From Cryobacterium sp. PH29-G1 (GTDB taxonomy: Bacteria; Actinomycetota; Actinomycetes; Actinomycetales; Microbacteriaceae): DNA of 50,411 nucleotides. Within the stretch, counting starts at the first letter, position 1. Each line of letters starts with the position of its first letter. A model generated the notes under the pieces. The model ran no database searches. It saw only the letters and a program-made list of their open reading frames with translations, and was not told where the DNA came from. The position numbers and the translations under genes are program-made. This document shows positions 26,547-34,006 of this stretch, one piece after another. The stretch lies in the NCBI RefSeq assembly GCF_030063365.1, contig NZ_JASISY010000009.1:99535-149945 (forward strand), in the 5' to 3' direction.

Positions 26547-28273
26547 GTGGTCACCAACGCGCCCCGACCGCTGAGAGCGGCCCGACGTTTCATTGACTTG
26601 AGGCGGCGCATGACGTCGTTCTCGCCGCGACCGAAATAATCGTGTAGCCGCGTGTACTCCTCGAACAGTTCGTCGTAGGCGACGGAGGATGACTCGTTGG
26701 GCACATAAACGTTCTTGTTGAGCTTGCCCATAGTTTGACCGGCCGCGCGCACGTCCGGGTAGGCGCCAGCGGCGACCGCGGCGTGGATGGCCGCGCCGAG
26801 CGCGGGACCCTGATCGCTCGCGATGGTGCTGATCGGCAGGCGCAGAATGTCGCTGTAGGTCTGCATGAGAAAAGCATTCTTGAGCAGGCCGCCGGCCACG
26901 ATAAATTCGGTCACCGGCACACCGCTCGCGTTGAAGGCTTCCACGATGGTGCGCGTTCCGAAGGCTGTGGCCTCAAGCAGTGCGCGGTAGATCTCTTCCG
27001 CCCGCGTGGTGAGCGTCATGCCAATCACGAGCCCGGATAGTTGGTGGTCAACCAGCACCGAGCGGTTGCCGCTGTGCCAGTCAAGGGCTATGAGTCCGTG
27101 GCCACCGACGGGTTGATGTTTGACGAGCTCGGTGAGGTGCTCGTGCACGCTGCGTCCGAGTGCGCGGGCATCGTCGGCGTATCGGGCAGGCACCTGGTTG
27201 TTGACGTACCAGGCGAAGATGTCTCCCACGCCGGACTGGCCAGCTTCGTAGCCGTAGAGCCCGGAAACAATGCCGCCGTCGACGACGCCGCACATTCCCG
27301 GCACCTCCGCCAGCGCGTCGGAGTTCATGACGTGACACGTGCTCGTGCCCATAATCGCCACCATCTGACCGGGGTTCACTGCCTGCGCGGCGGGAGCGGT
27401 CACGTGCGCATCCACGTTGCCGACAGCCACGTGAATTCCTTCGGGGAGTCCGGTCCAGCCGGCGGCCTCCTTCGACAGCGTTCCGGCGGATGCACCAAGC
27501 TGGCCGATCGCGTGCGCCACCTTGTCGAGAGCGAAACGTGCAAAAGCGGGGTTGAGCGTGCCCAGGAAGGCCTCACTCGGGTACTGGCCGTCCTGCAGGA
27601 TGCCCTTGTAGCCGGCGGTGCAAGCGTTGCGCAGGTAGTTCCCCGTGAGCTGCCACACGATCCAGTCGGCAGCTTCGACCCAGTGGTCCATGCGGTGATA
27701 GAGCTCAGGATCTTCTTCGAGTAGTTGCAGGCCCTTGGCGAATTCCCATTCGCTCGAGATCAGCCCGCCATAGCGCGGCAGCCAGCTCTCGTCGCGCTCG
27801 AAGGCCAGGTCGTTGATGCGGTCGGCCTGCGCCTGCGCGGCGTGATGGCGCCAGAGCTTGACGTAGGCGTGGGGGCGGCCGGCATACTCTGGGATTTCGT
27901 TGAGCGGGGTTCCGTCAGCGAGTACGGGAATCATGGTGCAGGCGGTGAAGTCGGTGCCGATTCCGATGACCCGCGACGGGTCGATTCCGGCGTTCGCCAC
28001 GGCGGCGGGAACCGCGCTCTTCAGCACTGCGGTGTAGTCGGCCGGAACCTGCAACGCCCACTCCGGAGGAAGCGCCTCACCGGTCGCGGCCAGGATCGTG
28101 TCCATCACCGCATGCGGGTAGTCCAAAACTGCAGAGCCGAGTTCGACGCCGTCCGAGACGCGTACGACGACGGCGCGGCCGGAGAGAGTTCCGTAGTCGA
28201 CACCGATCACGTAGTTCTCATCGTCGCCGACGGCAGAGTGCCCGGCGTGCGAGAGCGCATCAGTTTTGCTCAC
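26543..28273 (-). CDS. araB: Ribulokinase
   Basis: This 576-residue FGGY-family kinase phosphorylates L-ribulose. The N-terminal ATPase motif is YVIGVDYGTLSGRAVVV; MGTSTCHVM and the C-terminal FIVAGGLLKNAFLMQTY are typical of AraB. The GTG at 28273 has AGGAG 8 nt upstream and is preferred over an in-frame ATG at 28354. It is the first gene of the catabolic operon, with promoter and operator at 28371-28430. Confidence 0.95.
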   Translation of the reverse strand: MSKTDALSHAGHSAVGDDENYVIGVDYGTLSGRAVVVRVSDGVELGSAVLDYPHAVMDTILAATGEALPPEWALQVPADYTAVLKSAVPAAVANAGIDPSRVIGIGTDFTACTMIPVLADGTPLNEIPEYAGRPHAYVKLWRHHAAQAQADRINDLAFERDESWLPRYGGLISSEWEFAKGLQLLEEDPELYHRMDHWVEAADWIVWQLTGNYLRNACTAGYKGILQDGQYPSEAFLGTLNPAFARFALDKVAHAIGQLGASAGTLSKEAAGWTGLPEGIHVAVGNVDAHVTAPAAQAVNPGQMVAIMGTSTCHVMNSDALAEVPGMCGVVDGGIVSGLYGYEAGQSGVGDIFAWYVNNQVPARYADDARALGRSVHEHLTELVKHQPVGGHGLIALDWHSGNRSVLVDHQLSGLVIGMTLTTRAEEIYRALLEATAFGTRTIVEAFNASGVPVTEFIVAGGLLKNAFLMQTYSDILRLPISTIASDQGPALGAAIHAAVAAGAYPDVRAAGQTMGKLNKNVYVPNESSSVAYDELFEEYTRLHDYFGRGENDVMRRLKSMKRRAALSGRGALVTT

Positions 28274-28370
28274 GGAATCGACTCCTATGTCAGGTCTGCG
28301 CGCGGAAAGCACCGCGAATGGTATGGGCGGATCACCGACAGACCATGAATCCATCGGCGGGTGTCGACCG

Positions 28371-28388
28371 AATGTGATCGGTCACATT
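28371..28388 (-). promoter_or_regulatory. Operator of the araB promoter
   Basis: AATGTGATCGGTCACATT has 7-bp perfect arms around TCGG. It begins 11 bp after the proposed -10, so it covers the transcription start region. The same TGTGA-N4-TCACA form occurs upstream of the LacI-type regulator gene. Confidence 0.65.
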
Positions 28389-28399
28389 GCCGTGTGTTC

Positions 28400-28430
28400 A
28401 TGTTAGCGGTACGGGTACTCGCCGTGTCAA
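28400..28430 (-). promoter_or_regulatory. Probable araB promoter
   Basis: On the minus strand a perfect -35 TTGACA (28430-28425) is followed after 19 nt by TAACAT (28405-28400) as -10. The spacer is long and the -10 matches only four of six positions, so activity may need help. Confidence 0.5.
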
Positions 28431-28477
28431 GTGCGAATTTGCTTCGCTTTTGTATCGGTCGAAAATCCGTCGAGTGT

Positions 28478-29497
28478 CTAGAAAGCCGGGCGCGACGTTG
28501 AGCCCCGAACGATCAGCTCCGGAATGATGGACCCCGGGTTGTCAGGCGTGGTCTCATTGATCTGAGACAGCAATAGCGCCACCGAGCGCCGGCCGAGTTC
28601 TGAAAAGTCCTGCCGCACCGTTGTGAGTGGCGGCCAGAAGTGCGCGGCCTCGGGAATATCGTCAAAGCCCACGATGCTGACATCGCGCGGCACGTCGAGC
28701 CCGGCCTCCCGAATGGCGTGTATGAGCCCAAGCGCCATCTGGTCGTTGGAGGAGAAAATCGCCGTGAAGTCCCGCACCTGCAACAGCTCGCGACCGGCGT
28801 GATAACCGAATTCTGCAGTCCAATCGCCGAGGATGGGTGCGGTCGTCGGAACGTCCCTGGCCCCCATCTCCTCGAGAAAGCCATGCATGCGCGCCTCGGC
28901 CTCGATCCAGTCCTGCGGACCGGCGAGGTGGTAGATATCACGGTGCCCCAGGTCGATCAGGTGCCGGGTGGCCAGTCGCGCACCCGCAATCTGGTCCACG
29001 GACAGGGCATTCGTGTCGAGGCTCCCCGTGGATTGCAGCGTCACGTACGGCACATCAATGGACAGGAGTTTGAGGGCGTTGAACACCCGCACCTGCGGAG
29101 CGATCACCACGATCCCCTCCACGGACTGCGACATGAGGTGATTCACGGCCGCCGTGATTGAGCTGGGATCCCGGCGGTCGAGGTTTGCCGTGTTGACGAA
29201 GTATCCCGCGTTACGCGCCGCGTCCTGAATCGCGGCAATGCTGCTCGCCGGGCCATACTCAGCGCTCGACGCTGACAACACGCCAATGGTGCGGGACCGC
29301 CCGCGCGACAGTGCGCGCGCGGCCCGATTGGGACGATACTGCAGCTCTTCAATGACTTCGAGCACCCGGGCCTTGGTGGAATCGCGGATGCTCGGGTGGT
29401 TGTTCAGTACACGCGACACGGTCTGGTGCGAGACTCCGGCGAGGCGCGCAACGTCTCGAATGCTCGGCGCACGCCCGTTAGACATATCGACTGTCAC
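28478..29497 (-). CDS. LacI-family regulator of the arabinose operon
   Basis: This 339-residue repressor has the LacI helix-turn-helix IRDVARLAGVSHQTVSRVLN at its N-terminus, the hinge helix YRPNRAARALSRGRSR, then a sugar-binding domain. Its place directly upstream of araB and the shared TGTGA-N4-TCACA sites suggest an L-arabinose-responsive repressor that also controls itself. GTG 29497 has AAGG about 7 nt upstream; ATG 29485 is an alternative start. It ends 204 bp before araB. Inducer identity is inferred. Confidence 0.9.
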   Translation of the reverse strand: MTVDMSNGRAPSIRDVARLAGVSHQTVSRVLNNHPSIRDSTKARVLEVIEELQYRPNRAARALSRGRSRTIGVLSASSAEYGPASSIAAIQDAARNAGYFVNTANLDRRDPSSITAAVNHLMSQSVEGIVVIAPQVRVFNALKLLSIDVPYVTLQSTGSLDTNALSVDQIAGARLATRHLIDLGHRDIYHLAGPQDWIEAEARMHGFLEEMGARDVPTTAPILGDWTAEFGYHAGRELLQVRDFTAIFSSNDQMALGLIHAIREAGLDVPRDVSIVGFDDIPEAAHFWPPLTTVRQDFSELGRRSVALLLSQINETTPDNPGSIIPELIVRGSTSRPAF

Positions 29498-29515
29498 TGG
29501 ACGACCTTGCTCGAG

Positions 29516-29529
29516 TGTGAGCGGTCACA
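29516..29529 (-). promoter_or_regulatory. Operator upstream of the ara regulator gene
   Basis: TGTGAGCGGTCACA has 5-bp arms around GCGG, the same architecture as the araB operator. It lies downstream of a CATAAT -10 candidate (minus strand, 29552-29547) and just before the start codon, suggesting autoregulation. Confidence 0.55.
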
Positions 29530-29567
29530 ATTGTGCCCGCAACTTTATTATGCCGCTCCGGACCGCA

Positions 29568-29582
29568 ATGTGACAGTCACAT
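29568..29582 (-). promoter_or_regulatory. Related dyad upstream of the ara regulator promoter
   Basis: ATGTGACAGTCACAT has 6-bp arms but only a 3-nt centre, one base shorter than the other two sites. It lies upstream of the -10, so it may be a second, weaker operator or unrelated. Confidence 0.35.
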
Positions 29583-29607
29583 ACAGCCTTGCTGCCCTGC
29601 CCGGGGG

Positions 29608-30759
29608 TTAGCTGCGGGGCAGCGCGCTCTCGAGGTCGGCGATGAGATCGGCGACATCTTCGATGCCGACCGACAGACGCACGATGTTGTCGGGAACCTC
29701 CAGTTCGGTGCCGCGCACCGAAGCGTGCGTCATCTCGGAGGGATAGTTCACGAGTGACTCCACGCCGCCGAGCGATTCAGCCAGCTGGAACAGGTGCATC
29801 GACTCGGCGAACAGGCGCGCGGCTGCTGCACCACCGACAAACGCGATGGAGATCATGCCGCCGAAGCCGGACATCTGCTTCGAGGCGAGTTCGTGGCCCG
29901 GGTGGCTGGGCAGTCCCGGGTAATAGACCTGCTCGATCGCGGGGTGGCCGTCAAGATACTCGGCGATGGCCTGGGCGTTGCTGCAGTGGCGGTCCATGCG
30001 CACCGAGAGGGTTTTAATGCCCCGCACGGTGAGCCAGGAATCGAGTGGGGCCGATACCGGTCCGGCGGCGAACTGCAGAAACTGGGCCTTTTCGTACAGG
30101 GCATCGTCGTTCATGATCAGGGCGCCGCCAAGCACATCGGAGTGGCCGCCGAGATACTTCGTGGTCGAGTGCACGACGACATCAGCGCCGAATTCAAGCG
30201 GATGCTGCAGCGCCGGCGACGCAAAGGTGTTGTCGACGATCGCGACGACGCCATGGCGGTGCGCGATCTCGGCGAGCGCCGCGATGTTGCTGATCTTCAT
30301 CAGCGGGTTGCTCGGGGTTTCTACCCAGAGAATCTTCGTTTCCGGGCGGATGGCCGCTTCGACCGCCGCGAGGTCACTCATCTCCACCGTGCTGTTCTGC
30401 ACTCCCCAGGCGGCGTGCACCTTGTTGATGAGCCGGTGGGTTCCACCGTAAACGTCGTTTCCCAGCACGATGTGGTCGCCCGGCTTCAGGATGGCGCGCA
30501 GGATGGTGTCTTCGGCGGCGAGTCCGCTCGCGAACGACAAGCCGTGCTTGCCACCCTCGAGGGCGGCAAGCAGGCTCTCGAGCACGGTGCGGGTGGGGTT
30601 TCCGCCACGGCTGTACTCGTAGCCCCCGCGCAGGTTGCCGATACCGTCTTGCACGTAGGTGGAGGTTTGGTAGATCGGCGGAATGACGGCGCCGGTGGTC
30701 GGGTCGAAGGCCTGACCGGCGTGGATGGCGATGGTGTCGAACTTCTGGGTGTTGGCCAT
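29608..30759 (-). CDS. metB: Cystathionine gamma-synthase/lyase
   Basis: This 383-residue PLP enzyme belongs to the Cys/Met metabolism family. The start TIHAGQAFDPTTGAVIPPIYQTST, the YEYSRGGNPTR substrate loop and the PLP lysine in VVHSTTKYLGGHSD are typical. Sequence alone does not separate gamma-synthase (methionine direction) from gamma-lyase (cysteine direction). The cbs gene directly upstream suggests cystathionine-to-cysteine flow. GGAG lies about 7 nt upstream of the ATG, 56 nt after cbs. Confidence 0.85.
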   Translation of the reverse strand: MANTQKFDTIAIHAGQAFDPTTGAVIPPIYQTSTYVQDGIGNLRGGYEYSRGGNPTRTVLESLLAALEGGKHGLSFASGLAAEDTILRAILKPGDHIVLGNDVYGGTHRLINKVHAAWGVQNSTVEMSDLAAVEAAIRPETKILWVETPSNPLMKISNIAALAEIAHRHGVVAIVDNTFASPALQHPLEFGADVVVHSTTKYLGGHSDVLGGALIMNDDALYEKAQFLQFAAGPVSAPLDSWLTVRGIKTLSVRMDRHCSNAQAIAEYLDGHPAIEQVYYPGLPSHPGHELASKQMSGFGGMISIAFVGGAAAARLFAESMHLFQLAESLGGVESLVNYPSEMTHASVRGTELEVPDNIVRLSVGIEDVADLIADLESALPRS

Positions 30760-30815
30760 TACAGGCTCCCTACTGATGATGCGCCCGAAACCGAGCGTGT
30801 GGATGTTACTGAAAG

Positions 30816-32180
30816 TTAGACGCTCAGATAGCTGAGCAGGTCGTGGCGGGTGATAACGCCGAGCGGCTTGCCGCCGTCGGTCACGAGCAGAGCGTCATGC
30901 TCGGCGAAGGCAGCGCGGGCCGCCGCGACCGGCTCGTTGACGCCGATCAGCGGGAGCGCTTCGCCGACGATCGAACCGACCGGATCGGTGAGCTGGGCAT
31001 CGCCGGAAAACACGAGACCCATCAGGGCGCGCTCATCGACCGCACCGAGCACTTCACCCATAACGACGGGCGGCTTGGCGCTCAGCACGAGTAGCTGCGA
31101 CACCCCCTGGCTCGTCATGGTTTCGATCGCGGTGTGCACGGTGTCGCTCGGGTGCACGTAGACCAAAGCCGGCAGGCTCCCGGTCTTCGATTCGAGCAGA
31201 TTGGCGACCGTGTGACCGGCCGGGGCGTTGCTGAAACCGTAGCTGCGCATCCACCCGTCGTTGAAGATTTTGCCGAGATACCCGCGGCCCCCGTCGGGCA
31301 GCAGCACGACGATCGTAGCGTCGGGCCCGAGCTTCTCGGCGGCGCGCAGTGCCGCCACGACGGCCATTCCGCTGGAGCCACCGACGAGGATTCCCTCTTC
31401 GCGGGCGAGCCGACGGGTCATGGCGAAGGAATCGGCGTCGGAGACGGCGATGACCTCGTGCACCACCGTGGGATCGTAGGCGCCCGGCCAGAAGTCTTCG
31501 CCGACCCCCTCGACCAGGTAGGGGCGACCGGTGCCGCCGGAGTAGACCGACCCTTCCGGGTCGGCGCCGATAATGCGCACGGCATCCTTCGACACCTCGC
31601 GCAGGTAGCGGCCGGTGCCGGTGATGGTGCCGCCGGTGCCGACGCCGGCCACGAAGTGGGTGACCGTTCCGTCGGTGTCACGCCAGATCTCCGGGCCGGT
31701 GGATTCGTAGTGGCTGAGCGGTCCGTTCGGGTTGAAATACTGGTTGGGCTTGAAAGCGCCGTCAATCTCGCGGGCGAGCCGGTCGGAGACGCTGTAGTAG
31801 GACTCGGGGTCCTCCGGCGCAACGGATGTCGGCGTCACGACGATCTCGGCGCCGTACGCGGTGAGTACGTTGCGTTTGTCTTCGCCGACCTTGTCGGGCA
31901 GCACGAACACGCACTTGTAGCCGCGCTGCTGGGCCACCAGGGCCAGGCCGACACCGGTGTTGCCCGAGGTGGGCTCGACGATCGTGCCACCGGGCTTCAA
32001 GAGCCCGTCGCGCTCGGCGGCGTCGATGATGCGCACCGCGATACGGTCCTTCGCCGAGCCGCCCGGGTTGAGGTACTCAAGCTTCACCAGCACCGTCGCG
32101 GTCAGTCCCTCCGTCACTTTATGGAGTTTGACCAGTGGGGTGTCACCGATGAGGTCAAGAATGGTGTCTGCGATTTTCAT
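30816..32180 (-). CDS. cbs: Cystathionine beta-synthase
   Basis: This 454-residue PLP enzyme probably joins serine and homocysteine to cystathionine. The PLP lysine is K44 in NPGGSAKDR, the substrate loop is PTSGNTG, and the phosphate-binding loop is GVGTGGTITGTGRY. From about residue 335 a pair of CBS domains follows, as in Cbs proteins and unlike cysteine synthases, which lack them. AAGGA lies 8-9 nt before the ATG. The leader carries a polycysteine ORF (32277-32312), so the operon is probably controlled by cysteine supply. Confidence 0.92.
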   Translation of the reverse strand: MKIADTILDLIGDTPLVKLHKVTEGLTATVLVKLEYLNPGGSAKDRIAVRIIDAAERDGLLKPGGTIVEPTSGNTGVGLALVAQQRGYKCVFVLPDKVGEDKRNVLTAYGAEIVVTPTSVAPEDPESYYSVSDRLAREIDGAFKPNQYFNPNGPLSHYESTGPEIWRDTDGTVTHFVAGVGTGGTITGTGRYLREVSKDAVRIIGADPEGSVYSGGTGRPYLVEGVGEDFWPGAYDPTVVHEVIAVSDADSFAMTRRLAREEGILVGGSSGMAVVAALRAAEKLGPDATIVVLLPDGGRGYLGKIFNDGWMRSYGFSNAPAGHTVANLLESKTGSLPALVYVHPSDTVHTAIETMTSQGVSQLLVLSAKPPVVMGEVLGAVDERALMGLVFSGDAQLTDPVGSIVGEALPLIGVNEPVAAARAAFAEHDALLVTDGGKPLGVITRHDLLSYLSV

Positions 32181-32276
32181 GGGGAATTCCTTCTATCGAG
32201 CCGCGCGCGGATGGGCAGGCACGGCCTCGGATTGCACACCGGAAGTCGGTGGCCGGGAGCGTTCGTGGAGGGTCGA

Positions 32277-32312
32277 CTAGCGACAGCAGCAACAACACGA
32301 ATGAGCGGGCAC
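32277..32312 (-). CDS. Leaderless polycysteine leader peptide (MPAHSCCCCCR)
   Basis: This 11-codon ORF starts with GTG and contains five consecutive Cys codons (TGT TGT TGC TGC TGT) before CGC TAG. TAGAGT (32324-32319) lies exactly 6 nt upstream, so transcription should begin at or next to the GTG and the ORF be read without a Shine-Dalgarno. The ORF ends 96 nt before cbs, a cysteine-forming pathway gene. Leaderless polycysteine ORFs acting as cysteine-responsive attenuators are known from mycobacteria. I did not find an obvious stem that hides the cbs ribosome site. Confidence 0.75.
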   Translation of the reverse strand: MPAHSCCCCCR

Positions 32313-32439
32313 GGATCTACTCTATCGGGCGGCGAGAGCCCGCGACCAGGCTGAGAAAGAACTGTGAGACCGGCTCCCGGGGAAGCACCAGAGGTGGCTG
32401 ATACGTTCGAATGGAAGTAGCTCCAACAGAGAGGCCCTC

Positions 32440-33120
32440 GTGACCCCCCAGCCCGGATCCCCCGCAAACAAAGCATCCCTCAAAAGCGAACGTGCCGCGA
32501 AGCGCGCAAAAAAGCTGGAGGAATATCACCGCCAGCAAAAGCGCGGCAAGCGCAACCGCCTGATCGGTATTGTCGGCGGTTCGCTGGCCGGAGTCGCGGT
32601 CATCGCCCTTATCGTGACGACCTTCGTGCTCACTCCGCAGGCCGCCAACTATGCCGGCGGCGGCGCCGGCGATGCCTCCAAGATCGATGGGGTCGAGACC
32701 TTCAGCAACACGGCCGGCCACGTCGAGACGGCGGTCACCTACGAACAGTCTCCCCCCGCCGGCGGCGAGCACAACCCGGCCTGGCTCAACTGCGGCGTCT
32801 ACGAACAGGCGGTTCCGAACGAGAACGCCGTGCATTCGCTCGAGCACGGTGCCGTGTGGATCACCTATGACCCGTCCATCTCCGACGCCGAGCTTGACCA
32901 GCTCAAGGCGGAACTGCCCTCGAGCTACGTAGTCCTCTCCCCCTTTGACGACATTCCGGCACCGATTGTGCTGAGCGCCTGGAATGCACAGCTGCAGGTC
33001 GACAGCGCCGACGATCCCCGCATCGCCGAGTTCTTGACCGAGTTCTGGAAGAGCACGAACGTGCCCGAAGACGGCGCCGCCTGCTCGGGTGCGATCGACG
33101 CCCCCGGCAAGGTCTCCTAG
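32440..33120 (+). CDS. DUF3105 membrane protein
   Basis: This 226-residue protein has a highly basic cytoplasmic N-terminus (residues 1-42, many Lys/Arg), one transmembrane helix at about 43-65, then an extracytoplasmic DUF3105 domain. Conserved parts are YEQSPPAGGEHNPAWLNCGVY and HSLEHGAVWITYDP, rich in His and with a Cys, suggesting metal binding or redox. The function of the family is not established. The GTG start has GAGAGG about 6 nt upstream. It lies 11 nt upstream of the DUF305 gene, a frequent pairing in actinobacteria. Confidence 0.85.
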   Translation: MTPQPGSPANKASLKSERAAKRAKKLEEYHRQQKRGKRNRLIGIVGGSLAGVAVIALIVTTFVLTPQAANYAGGGAGDASKIDGVETFSNTAGHVETAVTYEQSPPAGGEHNPAWLNCGVYEQAVPNENAVHSLEHGAVWITYDPSISDAELDQLKAELPSSYVVLSPFDDIPAPIVLSAWNAQLQVDSADDPRIAEFLTEFWKSTNVPEDGAACSGAIDAPGKVS

Positions 33121-33131
33121 AGACCGATACC

Positions 33132-33869
33132 GTGACGTCCGATAGCGCGCAACCGGCGACATCCGCGCAGTTTCGATCAGCGGATGCCGTCCCGCCGCAC
33201 CCGCGCCGCGCCCTGCTGCGTGCCATCATGGTCACGGTTGTGGTCACCGCGCTCGTCGTCGGAGCCGTGGCGTTCTCGGCCGGGCGGCTGAGCACAATTG
33301 TCGATGCCACACCCGATACGGCCAGTGCCGAGGCCGGCTTTGCCCGCGATATGCAGGAACACCACAATCAGGGCGTCGAGCTCGCCATGATCGTGCGCGA
33401 CCGCACCACGGATGCGCCGGTGCGCCTGCTCGCCTACGACATCGCCACGACGCAGGCGAAGCAGAGCGGGCAGATGTCGGGATGGCTGGCCGTCTGGGGG
33501 CTGCCGCAGTTCCCCCCGGAACCGTCCATGACCTGGATGACTCGGCCGACCCTGTCGGGTGAGTCGCACGAGGAAACCCACACGACCGGAACGGCCGGAG
33601 AGTCCGAGACCGCCCACGTCGCCGGGGACCCCATGCCCGGGCTCGCGACCGCCGCGCAGATCGCCTCGCTCACCGCGGCATCCGGCACTGAAGCGGAGCG
33701 CCAATTTCTCGTCGTGATGATCGCCCACCACCAGGGCGCGATCGAGATGGCCGAGGCGGTGCTCCAGCGCAGCTCGAATGCGACCGTGCAGACCTTCGCC
33801 ACCTCGGTGGTGTTGAGCCAGCAGTCCGAGATCGATCTGATGACCGGGATGCTCACGGACCGGTCCTAG
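33132..33869 (+). CDS. DUF305 protein
   Basis: This 245-residue membrane-anchored protein has an N-terminal helix at about 30-52 and an extracytoplasmic DUF305 domain made of two similar four-helix-type halves. Each half has the hallmark pattern: FARDMQEHHNQGVELAMI and MIAHHQGAIEMAE, where His and Met residues could bind copper, as reported for some DUF305 proteins. Export signal type is a non-cleaved anchor as far as I can see. It starts with GTG, 11 nt after the DUF3105 stop, and is followed by a bidirectional hairpin. Confidence 0.87.
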   Translation: MTSDSAQPATSAQFRSADAVPPHPRRALLRAIMVTVVVTALVVGAVAFSAGRLSTIVDATPDTASAEAGFARDMQEHHNQGVELAMIVRDRTTDAPVRLLAYDIATTQAKQSGQMSGWLAVWGLPQFPPEPSMTWMTRPTLSGESHEETHTTGTAGESETAHVAGDPMPGLATAAQIASLTAASGTEAERQFLVVMIAHHQGAIEMAEAVLQRSSNATVQTFATSVVLSQQSEIDLMTGMLTDRS

Positions 33870-33939
33870 CCCGCCTTCACCCCGCACCCGCCACCCCAGC
33901 CCCTTCCGACCGCGCGCGCTGCCCGGGCCCACCTTCAGC

Positions 33940-33971
33940 AACTGGGCCCATGATCTAGCCTGGGCCCAGTT
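33940..33971. terminator. Bidirectional terminator hairpin
   Basis: AACTGGGCCCA (33940-33950) pairs with TGGGCCCAGTT (33961-33971) around a 10-nt loop. It lies between the stops of the convergent DUF305 and ABC exporter genes. Nearby GGGCCC-rich repeats (33921-33930, 33975-33990) could form competing stems. Confidence 0.6.
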
Positions 33972-34006
33972 TCCGGGCCCGGGCCCGGGCAGGAAAGAGG
34001 GCGCGG

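Noticed and set aside
28371..28388. CRP/GlxR-type cAMP receptor site
   Set aside because: The arms TGTGA and TCACA are separated by 4 bp, not 6, and the site matches a LacI-type dyad shared with the regulator gene.
32277..32312. Polycysteine run as chance CAA/ACA repeat (cag-caa tract) in non-coding DNA
   Set aside because: A GTG start exactly 6 nt after a -10, a stop codon at once after the Cys run and the cysteine-pathway genes downstream argue for a real leader peptide; kept as a finding with stated tests.
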